From NCBI RefSeq assembly GCF_018904615.1, contig NZ_JADCNH010000013.1, positions 45,166-109,165 on the forward strand: 64,000 nt of DNA. The letters are read 5' to 3'. The stretch comes from Verticiella alkaliphila (GTDB taxonomy: Bacteria; Pseudomonadota; Gammaproteobacteria; Burkholderiales; Burkholderiaceae_B). Each line of letters starts with the position of its first letter. Positions within the stretch are counted from its first letter, which is position 1. The notes under the pieces are model-generated. The model did not search any database and had not been told where the DNA came from. It worked only from the letters and a program-made list of their open reading frames with translations. Both the position numbers and the translations under genes were made by a program. Shown here piece by piece: positions 28,845 through 37,384 of this stretch.

Positions 28845-30401
28845 TCAGCTGACCTTGCGGTCGCGCCCATCCCAGAAGGGTTTGCGCAGCACCTGCTTCA
28901 ACACCTTGCCCGCGGGCGACATCGGCAAGGCCTCGGCCACGTCCACCGTCTTTGGGCACTTGTAGCCCGCCAGACGCTCGCGGCAGAAGGCCTGCAGCTG
29001 CGCGGCCTCCAGCGCATGGCCCGCGCGCGGCACCACGATGGCATGCACGGCCTCGCCCCACTTCTCGTGCGGCACGCCAATGACTGCGCATGCCTGGACG
29101 CCCGGGTGGCGCGCCAGCACATTCTCTACCTCGGCGCTGTACACGTTCTCGCCACCGGAGACGATCATGTCCTTCAGACGGTCCACGATGTAGATGTAGC
29201 CGGCCTCGTCCATGTAGGCGCCGTCTCCCGTATGCATCCAGCCGCCGCGCAGCGCCTCGGCAGTGGCCTCCGGCAGCTTCCAGTAGCCCATCATGACGTT
29301 GGGCCCGCGCGCGATGATCTCGCCCACGGTGCCGCGCGGCAGCTCGTTGCCCGCGTCATCGACGATGCGCACTTCCACGCCGAAGCACGAGCGCCCCGCC
29401 GAACGGTACCGCCCGCTTTCGCGCGCCTCGGGGCCATGATCCTCGGGCCCGCTGATGCTGATGACGGGCGCCGTCTCCGTCATGCCGTACGCCTGGAAGA
29501 ATTCGGTGCCGGGCCAGCAGATCATGGCGCGTTCGAGCACGCTGGCCGAGATGGGCGACGCCCCGTACGTGATACGCCGCAGCGAGCGCATGTCGTAATC
29601 ATTGAAAGTCGGGTCGTCCAGCAGCATCTGAATCATGCTCGGCACGAGCATGATGTCGTTGACCTTCTCGTCCTGGATGGCCTGCATCACGGCGCCCGTG
29701 CGGAACGTGGGCGCCATCACGGAGGCGCCGCCCGTGATGAACTGCGTGATCATCTTGCCGAGCGCCGCCGTATGAAAGAGCGGCGGCACGAGCAACGTGA
29801 CGCTGTCGCGCAGCGCGGGGAATTCCGCCATGCGCCCCACCGCCGACGACCAGAGGTTCAGATGCGAGAGCATCACGCCCTTGGGGAAGCCGGTGGTGCC
29901 GCCCGTATAGAGGATGACCGCCAGCGAATCCCACGGCCGGGCCGCGTCCGCCACGGGCTCGGCCGCCGCGAGCCATGGCTCGTAGGCGAGCATGCCTTCG
30001 GGCGTTGCACGAGTACCGATGTGCACCACGGTACGCACGCCAGGGGCCTCGGCAAGAATCGCGGGCACACGATCCAGATGCTCATCGTCGACGATGAGCA
30101 CTTCGGTTTCGCAATCGCGCAGCGAGTACGCCACTTCCGGCGCGGACCAACGGTTGTTGACCGGATTGGCCACGGCCCCCGCCCACCAGGTGCCCACGAT
30201 GAACTCGGCGTACTCGGCGGAGTTCACCGCCATCAAGGCCACGCGATCCCCCTCGGCCACACCGAGAGCCCGCAGCGCACCGGCAAGCCGCGCGGCGCGC
30301 GCGGCCAGCTCACGATACGTCTGGCGGCGCGTGCCGCATACGGTGGCCAGGCGATCCGGGCCTTGCTGCACGGCCCGGTGAATGCTTTGTGTCAGAGACA
30401 T
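28845..30401 (-). CDS. AMP-dependent acyl-CoA synthetase/ligase
   Basis: 518 residues of the ANL superfamily. The ATP-binding P-loop is ILYTGGTTGFPKGV. The A5 motif is QAYGMTETAP, the A7/A8 region is TGDGAYMDEAGYIYIVDRLKDMIVSGGENVY, and the catalytic lysine is in SPAGKVLK near the C-terminus. It activates a carboxylic acid as acyl-AMP and transfers it to CoA. The substrate (fatty, aromatic or other acid) is not readable. It lies 3 bases after the Bug binding-protein gene and downstream of an AraC regulator, suggesting uptake and activation of the same organic acid. That link is inferred. Confidence 0.9.
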   Translation of the reverse strand: MSLTQSIHRAVQQGPDRLATVCGTRRQTYRELAARAARLAGALRALGVAEGDRVALMAVNSAEYAEFIVGTWWAGAVANPVNNRWSAPEVAYSLRDCETEVLIVDDEHLDRVPAILAEAPGVRTVVHIGTRATPEGMLAYEPWLAAAEPVADAARPWDSLAVILYTGGTTGFPKGVMLSHLNLWSSAVGRMAEFPALRDSVTLLVPPLFHTAALGKMITQFITGGASVMAPTFRTGAVMQAIQDEKVNDIMLVPSMIQMLLDDPTFNDYDMRSLRRITYGASPISASVLERAMICWPGTEFFQAYGMTETAPVISISGPEDHGPEARESGRYRSAGRSCFGVEVRIVDDAGNELPRGTVGEIIARGPNVMMGYWKLPEATAEALRGGWMHTGDGAYMDEAGYIYIVDRLKDMIVSGGENVYSAEVENVLARHPGVQACAVIGVPHEKWGEAVHAIVVPRAGHALEAAQLQAFCRERLAGYKCPKTVDVAEALPMSPAGKVLKQVLRKPFWDGRDRKVS

Positions 30402-30404
30402 CGA

Positions 30405-31397
30405 TCAATCCAGTTGAATGCCGGACTTGCGGATCACGTCGCCCCACTTCTGGTTGTCGCGCTGGACGATCTCGGCGAACTGCGCAGGCTCGCTGCCCAG
30501 CATGATGAGCCCGGCCGGGGCGAGCTGGTCGATGACCTGCTTGTCCTTGATGACCGCGTTCACGTCGTCGGAGATCTTCTTGACCAGGGCAGGATCCATC
30601 CCGGCGGGACCGAACACACCATACCATCCCGACTCGGCCATGCCCGTGTAACCCAGCTCCTTGAACGTCGGCACGTCCGGCAGGAACGGCGCACGCTCTG
30701 GGCCGGTCACGGCCAGTGCACGCATCTTGCCTGTCTTCATGTGCGGCACGGCCCCCTGGCCCGACATGATGACGGCCTGGATCTGGCCGCCCAGCAAGTC
30801 CGTCACCGATGGCGCTTCGCCGCGGTACGCCACGTGCACCATGTTGAGCTTGTTCTGCTCGTTGAAGATGTGCATGTAGAGATGGCCGCTCGAGCCCGCG
30901 CCATACGAGCCATAGGAGTAATCCTTGGGGTTGGCGCGAGCGAGATCGGCGAGCTCGGCGGGCGTGGTGGCCGGCACCTTGTCGTTGACGACCAGGATGA
31001 GCTGCGTCGTGGCCGCCATGTTGATCGGGGTGAGCTGCTTGACCGGATCGAAGGTGATGCTCTTGCGCAGGTGCGGCGCCTGGATCAGCGAGGTCACGTT
31101 CAGCAGCAACGTGTAGCCATCCGGATCGGCACGGCCCACGGCTTCGGAGCCGATCATGGTGCCAGCGCCCGGACGATTGTCCACGAGCACCGGTTGTCCC
31201 CACGTTTGCGACAGGCGTGCGCCCATGGTCCGTGCCATGGCATCCACCGAGCCACCGGCAGGGAACGGCACGACCAGCGTGACGGGCCGCTCGGGCCAGG
31301 CGGCGCTGGCCAGGCCGGGCGCCATGGCAGCGAAGGTGCAGGCCGCAGCCAGGGCCAGGCGGGTCAGGGTGCCGGCGGTATGGTGGTAGCCAGTCAT
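30405..31397 (-). CDS. Bug-family (TctC) periplasmic substrate-binding protein
   Basis: 330 residues. Signal peptide about 1-32 (ending ASAAWPERP). The mature part has the Bug hallmarks RPVTLVVPFPAGGSVDAMAR, QPVLVDNRPGAGTMIGSEAVGRADPDGYTLL and a C-terminal DNQKWGDVIRKSGIQLD. Bug proteins bind carboxylates or related small molecules in the periplasm. They are hugely expanded in Bordetella and its relatives, usually as orphans without a TctAB permease, as here. The gene is 3 bases upstream of the acyl-CoA ligase gene and 125 bases downstream of the AraC gene, probably forming a regulated uptake/activation unit. Confidence 0.9.
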   Translation of the reverse strand: MTGYHHTAGTLTRLALAAACTFAAMAPGLASAAWPERPVTLVVPFPAGGSVDAMARTMGARLSQTWGQPVLVDNRPGAGTMIGSEAVGRADPDGYTLLLNVTSLIQAPHLRKSITFDPVKQLTPINMAATTQLILVVNDKVPATTPAELADLARANPKDYSYGSYGAGSSGHLYMHIFNEQNKLNMVHVAYRGEAPSVTDLLGGQIQAVIMSGQGAVPHMKTGKMRALAVTGPERAPFLPDVPTFKELGYTGMAESGWYGVFGPAGMDPALVKKISDDVNAVIKDKQVIDQLAPAGLIMLGSEPAQFAEIVQRDNQKWGDVIRKSGIQLD

Positions 31398-31408
31398 GGT
31401 GTCTCCTC

Positions 31409-31462
31409 ATTGTTGTGTATGTGATGAGACCCATTATTCATGCTTGCCTACACGACAACAAT
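31409..31462. promoter_or_regulatory. Imperfect inverted repeat upstream of the Bug gene
   Basis: ATTGTTGTGT (31409-31418) and ACACGACAACAAT (31450-31462) face each other across 31 bases, between the AraC gene and the Bug gene. The right arm carries a 3-base insertion relative to the left. It is a candidate AraC-type operator or leader structure for the Bug-ligase unit. No core promoter is obvious. Confidence 0.35.
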
Positions 31463-31522
31463 GACCGCAACGCGCGCTTGGGTTGACCTAAACGATCAAG
31501 CGCCGAGCGCACGCGCGCGCCG

Positions 31523-32539
31523 TCAGCCGCCCGCGAGACGGTGACGCCTGTACTCCCCGGGTGCGACCCCCGTGGATTTCTTGAAGGCTCGATGAAACGT
31601 GCTGCTCTCGGAAAACCCCACCATCCCGGCAATCTGCTGCAGCGACAGATCCGGACGCGCCAGCAGATGGATCGCTGCATCGCGGCGCAGGTCGGCAACG
31701 AGCGTGCGAAAGCCCGTGCCTTCGTCACGCAGACGCCGGCGCAGCGTCTGCGGCGTCAGCGCCAACGCGCTCGCACATTCCTCGAGCGTGGGCAGCGCAT
31801 GCAGCGGATGGCGACGCAGATGGCTGCGCACCAGATCACACAATCGGGCATAGACCCGATACGGCAACAGCAGCCCCGCCGGCGCGGTGGCCAGGAACGG
31901 TTTGACGGCATCGGCATCACGCACCACCGGCATCTCCAGCACCGTGGCATCGAGCACGAGCCGGTTGTCCGTCTGGCCAAAGCGCAGATGGTGCGTCATC
32001 AAACGCACCGAGTCGGCCACGTGCGAAGGCTGCGCGCAACGATAGGCCACCACGCGCGGCTCGATGCGGCGCCCGGACAGCCAATGCAGGATCTGCAAGG
32101 CCTCGAAGAGAATGGTGGCGACGCCGAAATCGTAGGGGCCGCCAACCGGCTGACCACGCCGCTCCACACTCAGCACGGCGGTGTCGCCCTCGCGTCGAAG
32201 CCGCGCGCGCAAGTCGGGCAGGAAGAGGTGCAGAAAATCGAATCCGGCGCGCAGCGCCTGGCCGAGATCCGGGCAGTGCACGACGAGACGACAGAGCTGG
32301 GCAAAGGTGCCTGGCGGCAGGCGGCCCGCTGACACGCCCCAGAACTCGTCGCGCATGCAGCGCTTGACCGTGCGCATGATGGCCGCGCATTGCGTGCGGG
32401 ACACCCGCGCCTGATCGGCGGCGAGCAGCTCCGTGCTGATGTTGGCACGACGCAGCATGCCATCCACGTCCATGCCCTGTGCCCGCGGCCCGCGCAGGAC
32501 TTCACGCACGAGAGTGATTGCCACGGTATGCTGCGTCAT
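31523..32539 (-). CDS. AraC-family transcriptional regulator (Arabinose_bd-type N-terminus)
   Basis: 338 residues. The N-terminal domain (about 1-200) matches the PF12625 type seen in OruR/ArgR-like AraC members (MDVDGMLRRANISTELL, FAQLCRLVVHCPDLGQALRAGFDFLHLF). The C-terminal AraC HTH has CASALALTPQTLRRRLRDEGTGFRTLVADLRRDAAIHLLARPDLSLQQIAGMVGFSESSTFHRAFKKSTGVAPGEYRR, spanning both helix-turn-helix units. The ligand is unknown. It probably controls the Bug-protein and acyl-CoA ligase genes immediately downstream. It diverges from the DTW gene with 66 bases between the starts. The start chosen is the ATG of MTQHTVAITLV. Confidence 0.88.
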   Translation of the reverse strand: MTQHTVAITLVREVLRGPRAQGMDVDGMLRRANISTELLAADQARVSRTQCAAIMRTVKRCMRDEFWGVSAGRLPPGTFAQLCRLVVHCPDLGQALRAGFDFLHLFLPDLRARLRREGDTAVLSVERRGQPVGGPYDFGVATILFEALQILHWLSGRRIEPRVVAYRCAQPSHVADSVRLMTHHLRFGQTDNRLVLDATVLEMPVVRDADAVKPFLATAPAGLLLPYRVYARLCDLVRSHLRRHPLHALPTLEECASALALTPQTLRRRLRDEGTGFRTLVADLRRDAAIHLLARPDLSLQQIAGMVGFSESSTFHRAFKKSTGVAPGEYRRHRLAGG

Positions 32540-32605
32540 GCCTGTCTCATTCCTGCTGTTGATCGTGATCCTGCCGCGCCAGCCCGAGCCCCGGGGAGCC
32601 TGACG

Positions 32606-33181
32606 ATGGCGCGTTCGCGCTGCGCGCGGTGCACGCGCCCGGCAGGCTATTGCGTCTGTGCGCACATCCCCCGCCTGCGCAATCGTACCCGCGTCCTCGT
32701 TCTACAACACCCCGACGAAGCGCGCCACCCGTTGAACACGGCCCGGCTTGCCGTGCTGGGCCTGGCCAACGCCGATCTGCACGTGGGCGAGGCCTTCGAT
32801 GCGCGGCTGTGGCTGGACACGCCCAGCTGGTTGCTGTTTCCGGGCGACGACGCCTGCGTGCTCTCGCCGGGCATGCGGCCGGCGGACCCGCCGGCGCAGC
32901 TCGTCGTACCAGACGGGACGTGGCGCCATGCCCGTCGGCTGCTGCGCACGAATCCGTCGCTGCTCACGCTGCCGCGCTGCGCGCCCGCGCCAGGCGCGGC
33001 CTCGGCCTACACCGTGCGCCGGGCCGCTGAGCCGGGCGCGCTGGCCACCATCGAGGCGATCGCCGCCACCCTGCAGGCCCTGGATGCGCCGATGGATGCG
33101 ACGCCGCTGCTACGCCCCTTCGCCGCAATGGTGCAGGCCCAATTGGATGCCACCGCACGTGCTGCTGCGACACCCGACTGA
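32606..33181 (+). CDS. DTW-domain tRNA-uridine aminocarboxypropyltransferase (TapT-like)
   Basis: 191 residues. The Cys-rich N-terminus RCARCTRPAGYCVC is typical of DTW proteins, followed by VLQHPDEARHPLNTARLA. The DTW signature appears as VPDGTWRHARRLLRTNP (about residues 105-121). E. coli TapT of this family makes acp3U at tRNA position 47 using S-adenosylmethionine. This protein is somewhat shorter than E. coli TapT but contains all recognisable blocks. GGGGAG precedes the ATG by 8-9 bases. The exonuclease/GIY-YIG gene follows 47 bases downstream with its own TACAAT-like box. Confidence 0.87.
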   Translation: MARSRCARCTRPAGYCVCAHIPRLRNRTRVLVLQHPDEARHPLNTARLAVLGLANADLHVGEAFDARLWLDTPSWLLFPGDDACVLSPGMRPADPPAQLVVPDGTWRHARRLLRTNPSLLTLPRCAPAPGAASAYTVRRAAEPGALATIEAIAATLQALDAPMDATPLLRPFAAMVQAQLDATARAAATPD

Positions 33182-33228
33182 GCGTCGCCGCAAGGCCCCA
33201 GGACGGGCGTCTGCGATTACAATACGCC

Positions 33229-34629
33229 ATGTCCCGGCCGTACCCTCCGCTTGCCTTCGTCGATCTCGAAACCACGGGCGGCTCCGCGCAGTCCGATCGC
33301 ATCACCGAGATCGCTATCCTGCGGTTCACGCCCGATGGCGTGGACGAATGGAGCACCCTGGTCAATCCTGGCCGTCCGATCCCTCGCCCCATCCAGTCGC
33401 TCACCGGTATCAACGATGCCATGGTGGCCGATGCGCCTGTCTTCGACGATATCGCCGACGAAGTCCGCCAACGCCTGGCGGGCCACGTTTTCGTCGCCCA
33501 TAACGCGCGCTTCGACCACGGCTTCCTGAAGAACGCTTTCGCCAGACTGGACGTGGATTTCCGGCCGCGCGTACTGTGCACGGTGCGCCTGTCCCGTCGC
33601 CTCTATCCGGACGTGAAAGGCCATGGCCTGGATGCGGTCATCCGCCGTCATGGACTGGACATCGGAGAAGCCGCCGCCGGCCGCCACCGCGCGTTGGGCG
33701 ACACCCGGGCGCTGGTTGCGTTCTGGCAGCACCTGCAGACGGATATCGACGCTGAGACGCTGCGGGCCGCCGTCACCAAGCTCTGCGCCCTGCCCAGCCT
33801 GCCGCCCGGCCTGCCCGCCGAACTGCCGGACCAGCTTCCCCGCACGCCTGGGGTCTATCGTTTCGCGGGCGTGAACGACGCCCCGCTCTACATCGGCAAG
33901 GCGGTGGATCTGCGCCGCCGTGTCCTGTCTCACTTTTCGGGCGACCACGCCCGCGCCACCAGCATGGAATTGTCGCGCCAAGTCCGTGCCGTCACCTGGA
34001 CGGCCACGACCACCGAACTCGAAGCACTCCTCGTCGAAGCCGGCCAGGTCAAGGCGCAATCGCCGCTCTACAACCGCCAGTTGCGCAAGCACGAAGACGT
34101 CTTTGCCTGGCAGGTGATCCCTGACTTGGTCTCGGGCCGCCTCGTGTTGAGCGCGCCCAACGACCCGCGCCTGGGCGCCTCGCCCGATTTCTACGGCATC
34201 TTCAGCACGCGCGCCCGCGCACGCAGCTGGCTGCGTCATCTCGTCGACGAGCACGGCCTTTGCGCGGTGCATACCGGCGTAGAGAAGCAGTCGCCCGGCA
34301 AGCCGTGCTTCGCGCGCCAACTGCATCGTTGTCTCGGCGCCTGCACGGGTCACGAGAGCACGCATGCACACTTCGAACGTCTGATGCAGGCTCTGGAGCC
34401 ACATGCGGTGGCCTTGTGGCCGCACGCCGGGGCGCTCACGCTGCCCGGCGCCGGCATGTTGCACGTGCTCAACCGTTGGGCGTATGTGGGCGCGGCTGCC
34501 AATGCCGACGAGGCCGAGGCGCTGGGCCGCCAGACGCCACCGGCCTTCGACGCCGACATCTACCGGATCTTGCGCGGCGCGCAGGCCAGGGCTGCCGAGC
34601 CCGCCCAAGAAGAGCCCGCGGCCGCTTAG
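33229..34629 (+). CDS. DEDD 3'-5' exonuclease fused to a GIY-YIG (UvrC/Cho-like) nuclease
   Basis: 466 residues. Residues about 5-170 are a DnaQ-type exonuclease: FVDLETTGG (first D and E), HNARFDHGFL, and RHRALGDTRALV (H and D of the DEDDh set). Residues about 200-290 are a GIY-YIG nuclease domain: TPGVYRF..LYIGKAVDLRRRVLSHF, ELEALLVEAGQVKAQSPLYNRQLRK, with the expected Tyr, Arg and Glu. The remaining region resembles the Cho/UvrC C-terminal part (PCFARQLHRCLGACTG). The combination suggests a nucleotide-excision-repair-like incision plus resection enzyme. A TACAAT box lies 6-11 bases before the ATG. The LysE gene follows 7 bases after the stop. Confidence 0.87.
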   Translation: MSRPYPPLAFVDLETTGGSAQSDRITEIAILRFTPDGVDEWSTLVNPGRPIPRPIQSLTGINDAMVADAPVFDDIADEVRQRLAGHVFVAHNARFDHGFLKNAFARLDVDFRPRVLCTVRLSRRLYPDVKGHGLDAVIRRHGLDIGEAAAGRHRALGDTRALVAFWQHLQTDIDAETLRAAVTKLCALPSLPPGLPAELPDQLPRTPGVYRFAGVNDAPLYIGKAVDLRRRVLSHFSGDHARATSMELSRQVRAVTWTATTTELEALLVEAGQVKAQSPLYNRQLRKHEDVFAWQVIPDLVSGRLVLSAPNDPRLGASPDFYGIFSTRARARSWLRHLVDEHGLCAVHTGVEKQSPGKPCFARQLHRCLGACTGHESTHAHFERLMQALEPHAVALWPHAGALTLPGAGMLHVLNRWAYVGAAANADEAEALGRQTPPAFDADIYRILRGAQARAAEPAQEEPAAA

Positions 34630-34636
34630 GAACGCC

Positions 34637-35263
34637 ATGCTGACCCTGGACGTCGCCCTCGCCTTCTTCGGCATCGCCGTGGCCCTGGCGCTGGCGCCAG
34701 GGCCGGACAATCTCTTCGTGCTCACGCAATCCGCGCGTTCGGGCCTGCGTGCCGGCCTTGCCGTGATCGCGGGCTTGTGCACGGGGGTACTCGGTCACAC
34801 CCTGGCGGTCGCCGCCGGCCTGGCCACGCTGCTGGCGGCCTCCGCCACGGCCTTCACCGTGCTCAAGGTGGCAGGCGCGATCTACCTCGCCTATCTGGGT
34901 TGGCAAGCATGGCGAGCGCCCGCCACGGCCCCCGACGGCGCCGCCCTGCCTGCCATCGCGCACGGTGCGCTGTATCGCCGCGGCGTGCTGATGAGCCTCA
35001 CCAATCCGAAGGTCTCGCTCTTCTTCCTGGCCTTCCTGCCGCAATTCGCCAGCCCCGAGCGGGGTAGCGTCGCCCTGCAGATCCTGCAGCTGGGCGGCCT
35101 CTTCATCCTCGCCGCGGCGCTGGTCTTCACCGGCATCGCCCTGGGCGCCGCGCGCCTGGGGCAGCACCTCGCGCGTTCGCCCCGGCTCTCGCGCGGCTTG
35201 AACCGCATCACGGGCGTGCTCTTCATCGGCCTGGCCGTGCGCCTGGTCACCGCCCAACGCTGA
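34637..35263 (+). CDS. LysE/RhtB-family amino acid exporter
   Basis: 208 residues and about six hydrophobic helices. The first helix carries the family signature [41 protein letters not shown]. The middle has [14 protein letters not shown] and [20 protein letters not shown]. LysE/RhtB proteins export amino acids such as homoserine, threonine or lysine across the inner membrane; the substrate here is unknown. The gene starts 7 bases after the exonuclease stop and ends 23 bases before the amidohydrolase gene, so the three may be cotranscribed. Confidence 0.92.
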   Translation: MLTLDVALAFFGIAVALALAPGPDNLFVLTQSARSGLRAGLAVIAGLCTGVLGHTLAVAAGLATLLAASATAFTVLKVAGAIYLAYLGWQAWRAPATAPDGAALPAIAHGALYRRGVLMSLTNPKVSLFFLAFLPQFASPERGSVALQILQLGGLFILAAALVFTGIALGAARLGQHLARSPRLSRGLNRITGVLFIGLAVRLVTAQR

Positions 35264-35286
35264 ACCCTCCCTGTCAGGCGGCTGCC

Positions 35287-36618
35287 ATGTCCGACGCTCC
35301 CCTTGATCTGCTTCTCCTTCCCCGCTGGATCGTGCCGGTCGAACCGGCCGGCGTGGTGCTCGAGCACCATGCGCTCGGCATCCGCGATGGCCGCATCGCC
35401 CTCATCGCCCCGCGCGAAGCCGCGCTGCGCGAACCCGCGCGCCAGACCCGCGAGTTGCCGGACACGGTGCTGATCCCTGGCTTGGTCAATGCGCATGGGC
35501 ACGCGGCCATGAGTCTGTTTCGCGGCTTTGCGGACGATCTGCCGCTCATGACCTGGCTGCAGCAGCACATCTGGCCGCTCGAGGCGCGCTGGGTGAGCGA
35601 GGCCTTCGTGCGCGACGGCACCGCGCTTGCCGCCGCCGAGCAGGTGCGCGGGGGCGTGACGAGCTTTTCGGACATGTACTTCTTCCCGGAAGTCGCGGCA
35701 CAGGTCGCCCATGAGCAGGGTGTGCGCGCGCAGGTGTGCATCCCCATCATCGACTTCCCGGTACCCGGCGCCAAGACGCGCGCCGATGCCATCGCGGCGG
35801 GCCGCGCGCTGCGCGAAGCGTTGCCGGGCCTGCCCCGGGTGCGCCTCGCCTTCGGTCCGCATGCGCCCTACACCGTGGGTGCCGACAGCCTGCAAGAGAC
35901 GATGGCGCTGGCCCGTGAATGGGACATCCGCATCCAGATGCACGTGCATGAGACCGCACACGAGGTCGAGGAAGCCGTCTCGCTGCACGGCGAACGCCCC
36001 CTCGCCCGCCTGGCTCGAGCCGGCGCCCTGGGCCCGCACTTTCAGGCCGTGCACGTCACCCAGGTCAATGACGAGGACATGGCCACGCTTGCCGCCACCG
36101 GCACCCACGTCCTGCACTGCCCGGAATCGAATCTGAAGCTCGCGAGCGGCTTCTGCCCGGTCGAACGGCTGTGGCAGGCCGGCGTGAACGTCGCCGTCGG
36201 CACGGATGGCGCCGCCAGCAACAACGACCTGGACTTGCTCGGGGAAACGCGCACCGCCGCCCTGCTCGCCAAGGCCGTCGCAGGTTCGGCCACGGCGCTG
36301 GACGCCCACCGTGCGCTGCGCATGGCCACGCTCAACGGTGCCAGGGCGCTCGGGCTGGATGCCCTCACCGGCTCGCTCGAAGTCGGCAAGGCCGCGGACC
36401 TCGTCGGCGTGGATCTGTCCGGCCTGGCGCAGCAGCCGGTCTACGATCCGGTGTCACAGCTCATCTATGCCACGGGCCGCGAGTGCATCCGTCATGTGTG
36501 GGTGGATGGCCGCGCGCTGTTGGCCGATGGCGAACTCACGCAGGTGGACGAAGCCGCCTTGATCGCGACGGTGCGCGACTGGGGCATGCGCATGCGGCTG
36601 GGCGCGTCGGGCGCCTGA
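35287..36618 (+). CDS. TRZ/ATZ-family amidohydrolase (MTA/SAH deaminase-like)
   Basis: 443 residues. Metal-binding residues of the amidohydrolase barrel are visible: [14 protein letters not shown] (HxH), [14 protein letters not shown], and [17 protein letters not shown] (catalytic Asp). The C-terminal part has [21 protein letters not shown], the usual family ending. Family members deaminate 5'-methylthioadenosine or S-adenosylhomocysteine (MtaD), or hydrolyse triazines; the first is more likely for a chromosomal copy. It is cytoplasmic. The ATG lies 23 bases after the LysE stop and faces a convergent alpha/beta hydrolase gene. Confidence 0.88.
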   Translation: MSDAPLDLLLLPRWIVPVEPAGVVLEHHALGIRDGRIALIAPREAALREPARQTRELPDTVLIPGLVNAHGHAAMSLFRGFADDLPLMTWLQQHIWPLEARWVSEAFVRDGTALAAAEQVRGGVTSFSDMYFFPEVAAQVAHEQGVRAQVCIPIIDFPVPGAKTRADAIAAGRALREALPGLPRVRLAFGPHAPYTVGADSLQETMALAREWDIRIQMHVHETAHEVEEAVSLHGERPLARLARAGALGPHFQAVHVTQVNDEDMATLAATGTHVLHCPESNLKLASGFCPVERLWQAGVNVAVGTDGAASNNDLDLLGETRTAALLAKAVAGSATALDAHRALRMATLNGARALGLDALTGSLEVGKAADLVGVDLSGLAQQPVYDPVSQLIYATGRECIRHVWVDGRALLADGELTQVDEAALIATVRDWGMRMRLGASGA

Positions 36619-36657
36619 TCTCCTGTGGGGGTCGCGCTGCCCGCTGTCTTCAGCGCG

Positions 36658-37326
36658 TCAGCGCTGTGCCTGACGAGCGTGTGCGATCACTTGCCTGAGC
36701 AGCCAGGGGTGATGGCCGGCGAAGACATGGTCGGCACCCGGCAGCACGGTGACGGGAACTCCCTGCGGCCTCGCCCATGTCAGCACATTGGCAAGCGGGG
36801 CCTCAGCATCGCGTTCCCCATGCAGCAGCAGCGTCTCGGGGGCCACGGACGGCGTCGCGTAATGGCGACCTGCCGGCACGTCTCCCACGGGAACCCCTGC
36901 CAGCAGCAGGCTCGCCGCAGGCGTACCCGCCTCTGCGAGACCTGCAGCCACGCGCGCTGCCACATACGCCCCGAAGGAGAATCCGAACAAGGCAAGCGGC
37001 AGACTTGGCCAAGCGTCGACGAGCTGCGCGCACACGATGCGCATGTCCTCGGTCTCACCCTCCCCGTGGTCATACGTACCCTCGGTGCCACCCACCCCCC
37101 GGAAGCTCGGCCGCACCACGAGCCACCCATCCTGGCAGAGCCCCTGCGCCCAACGATGTGGGATCGGATGGCGCGGCGAGCCGCCCAGCAGGGGTTGCGG
37201 ATGCAGGACCACGGCCAGCCCGCGCGGCGCTGCCGTCGGCAGATCGACCCGGACTTCGATGCGTCCGACAGGGCCTGCAAGAGTGGCGACCTGGGTGGCG
37301 GTGAAGACGGCAGCGGTGTCGGACAT
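36658..37326 (-). CDS. Alpha/beta hydrolase (dienelactone-hydrolase-like, UPF)
   Basis: 222 residues. LHPQPLLGGSPRHPIPHRWAQ and VVRPSFRGVGGTEGTYDHGEGETEDM resemble the CMBL/alpha-beta hydrolase group found across Burkholderiales. The nucleophile elbow is FGFSFGAYVAARVAAG (GxSxG) and the catalytic His is in GADHVFAGHHPWL. The likely role is an esterase; the substrate is unknown. The start is the ATG at 37326; a TTG three codons upstream is possible. It is separated from the nadV stop by 58 bases and runs in the same direction, so it may be a distal part of the NAD-salvage transcript. Confidence 0.85.
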   Translation of the reverse strand: MSDTAAVFTATQVATLAGPVGRIEVRVDLPTAAPRGLAVVLHPQPLLGGSPRHPIPHRWAQGLCQDGWLVVRPSFRGVGGTEGTYDHGEGETEDMRIVCAQLVDAWPSLPLALFGFSFGAYVAARVAAGLAEAGTPAASLLLAGVPVGDVPAGRHYATPSVAPETLLLHGERDAEAPLANVLTWARPQGVPVTVLPGADHVFAGHHPWLLRQVIAHARQAQR

Positions 37327-37384
37327 GAAAGGCAAAGCGAAGGCAGATGAGCCCCGGATGATACCGCCGGGGCGCGCCAGCGCC

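Noticed and set aside
29016..31424. Plus-strand open frame of about 800 codons opposite the ligase and Bug genes
   Set aside because: It spans two well-supported genes in antisense and shows only biased composition.
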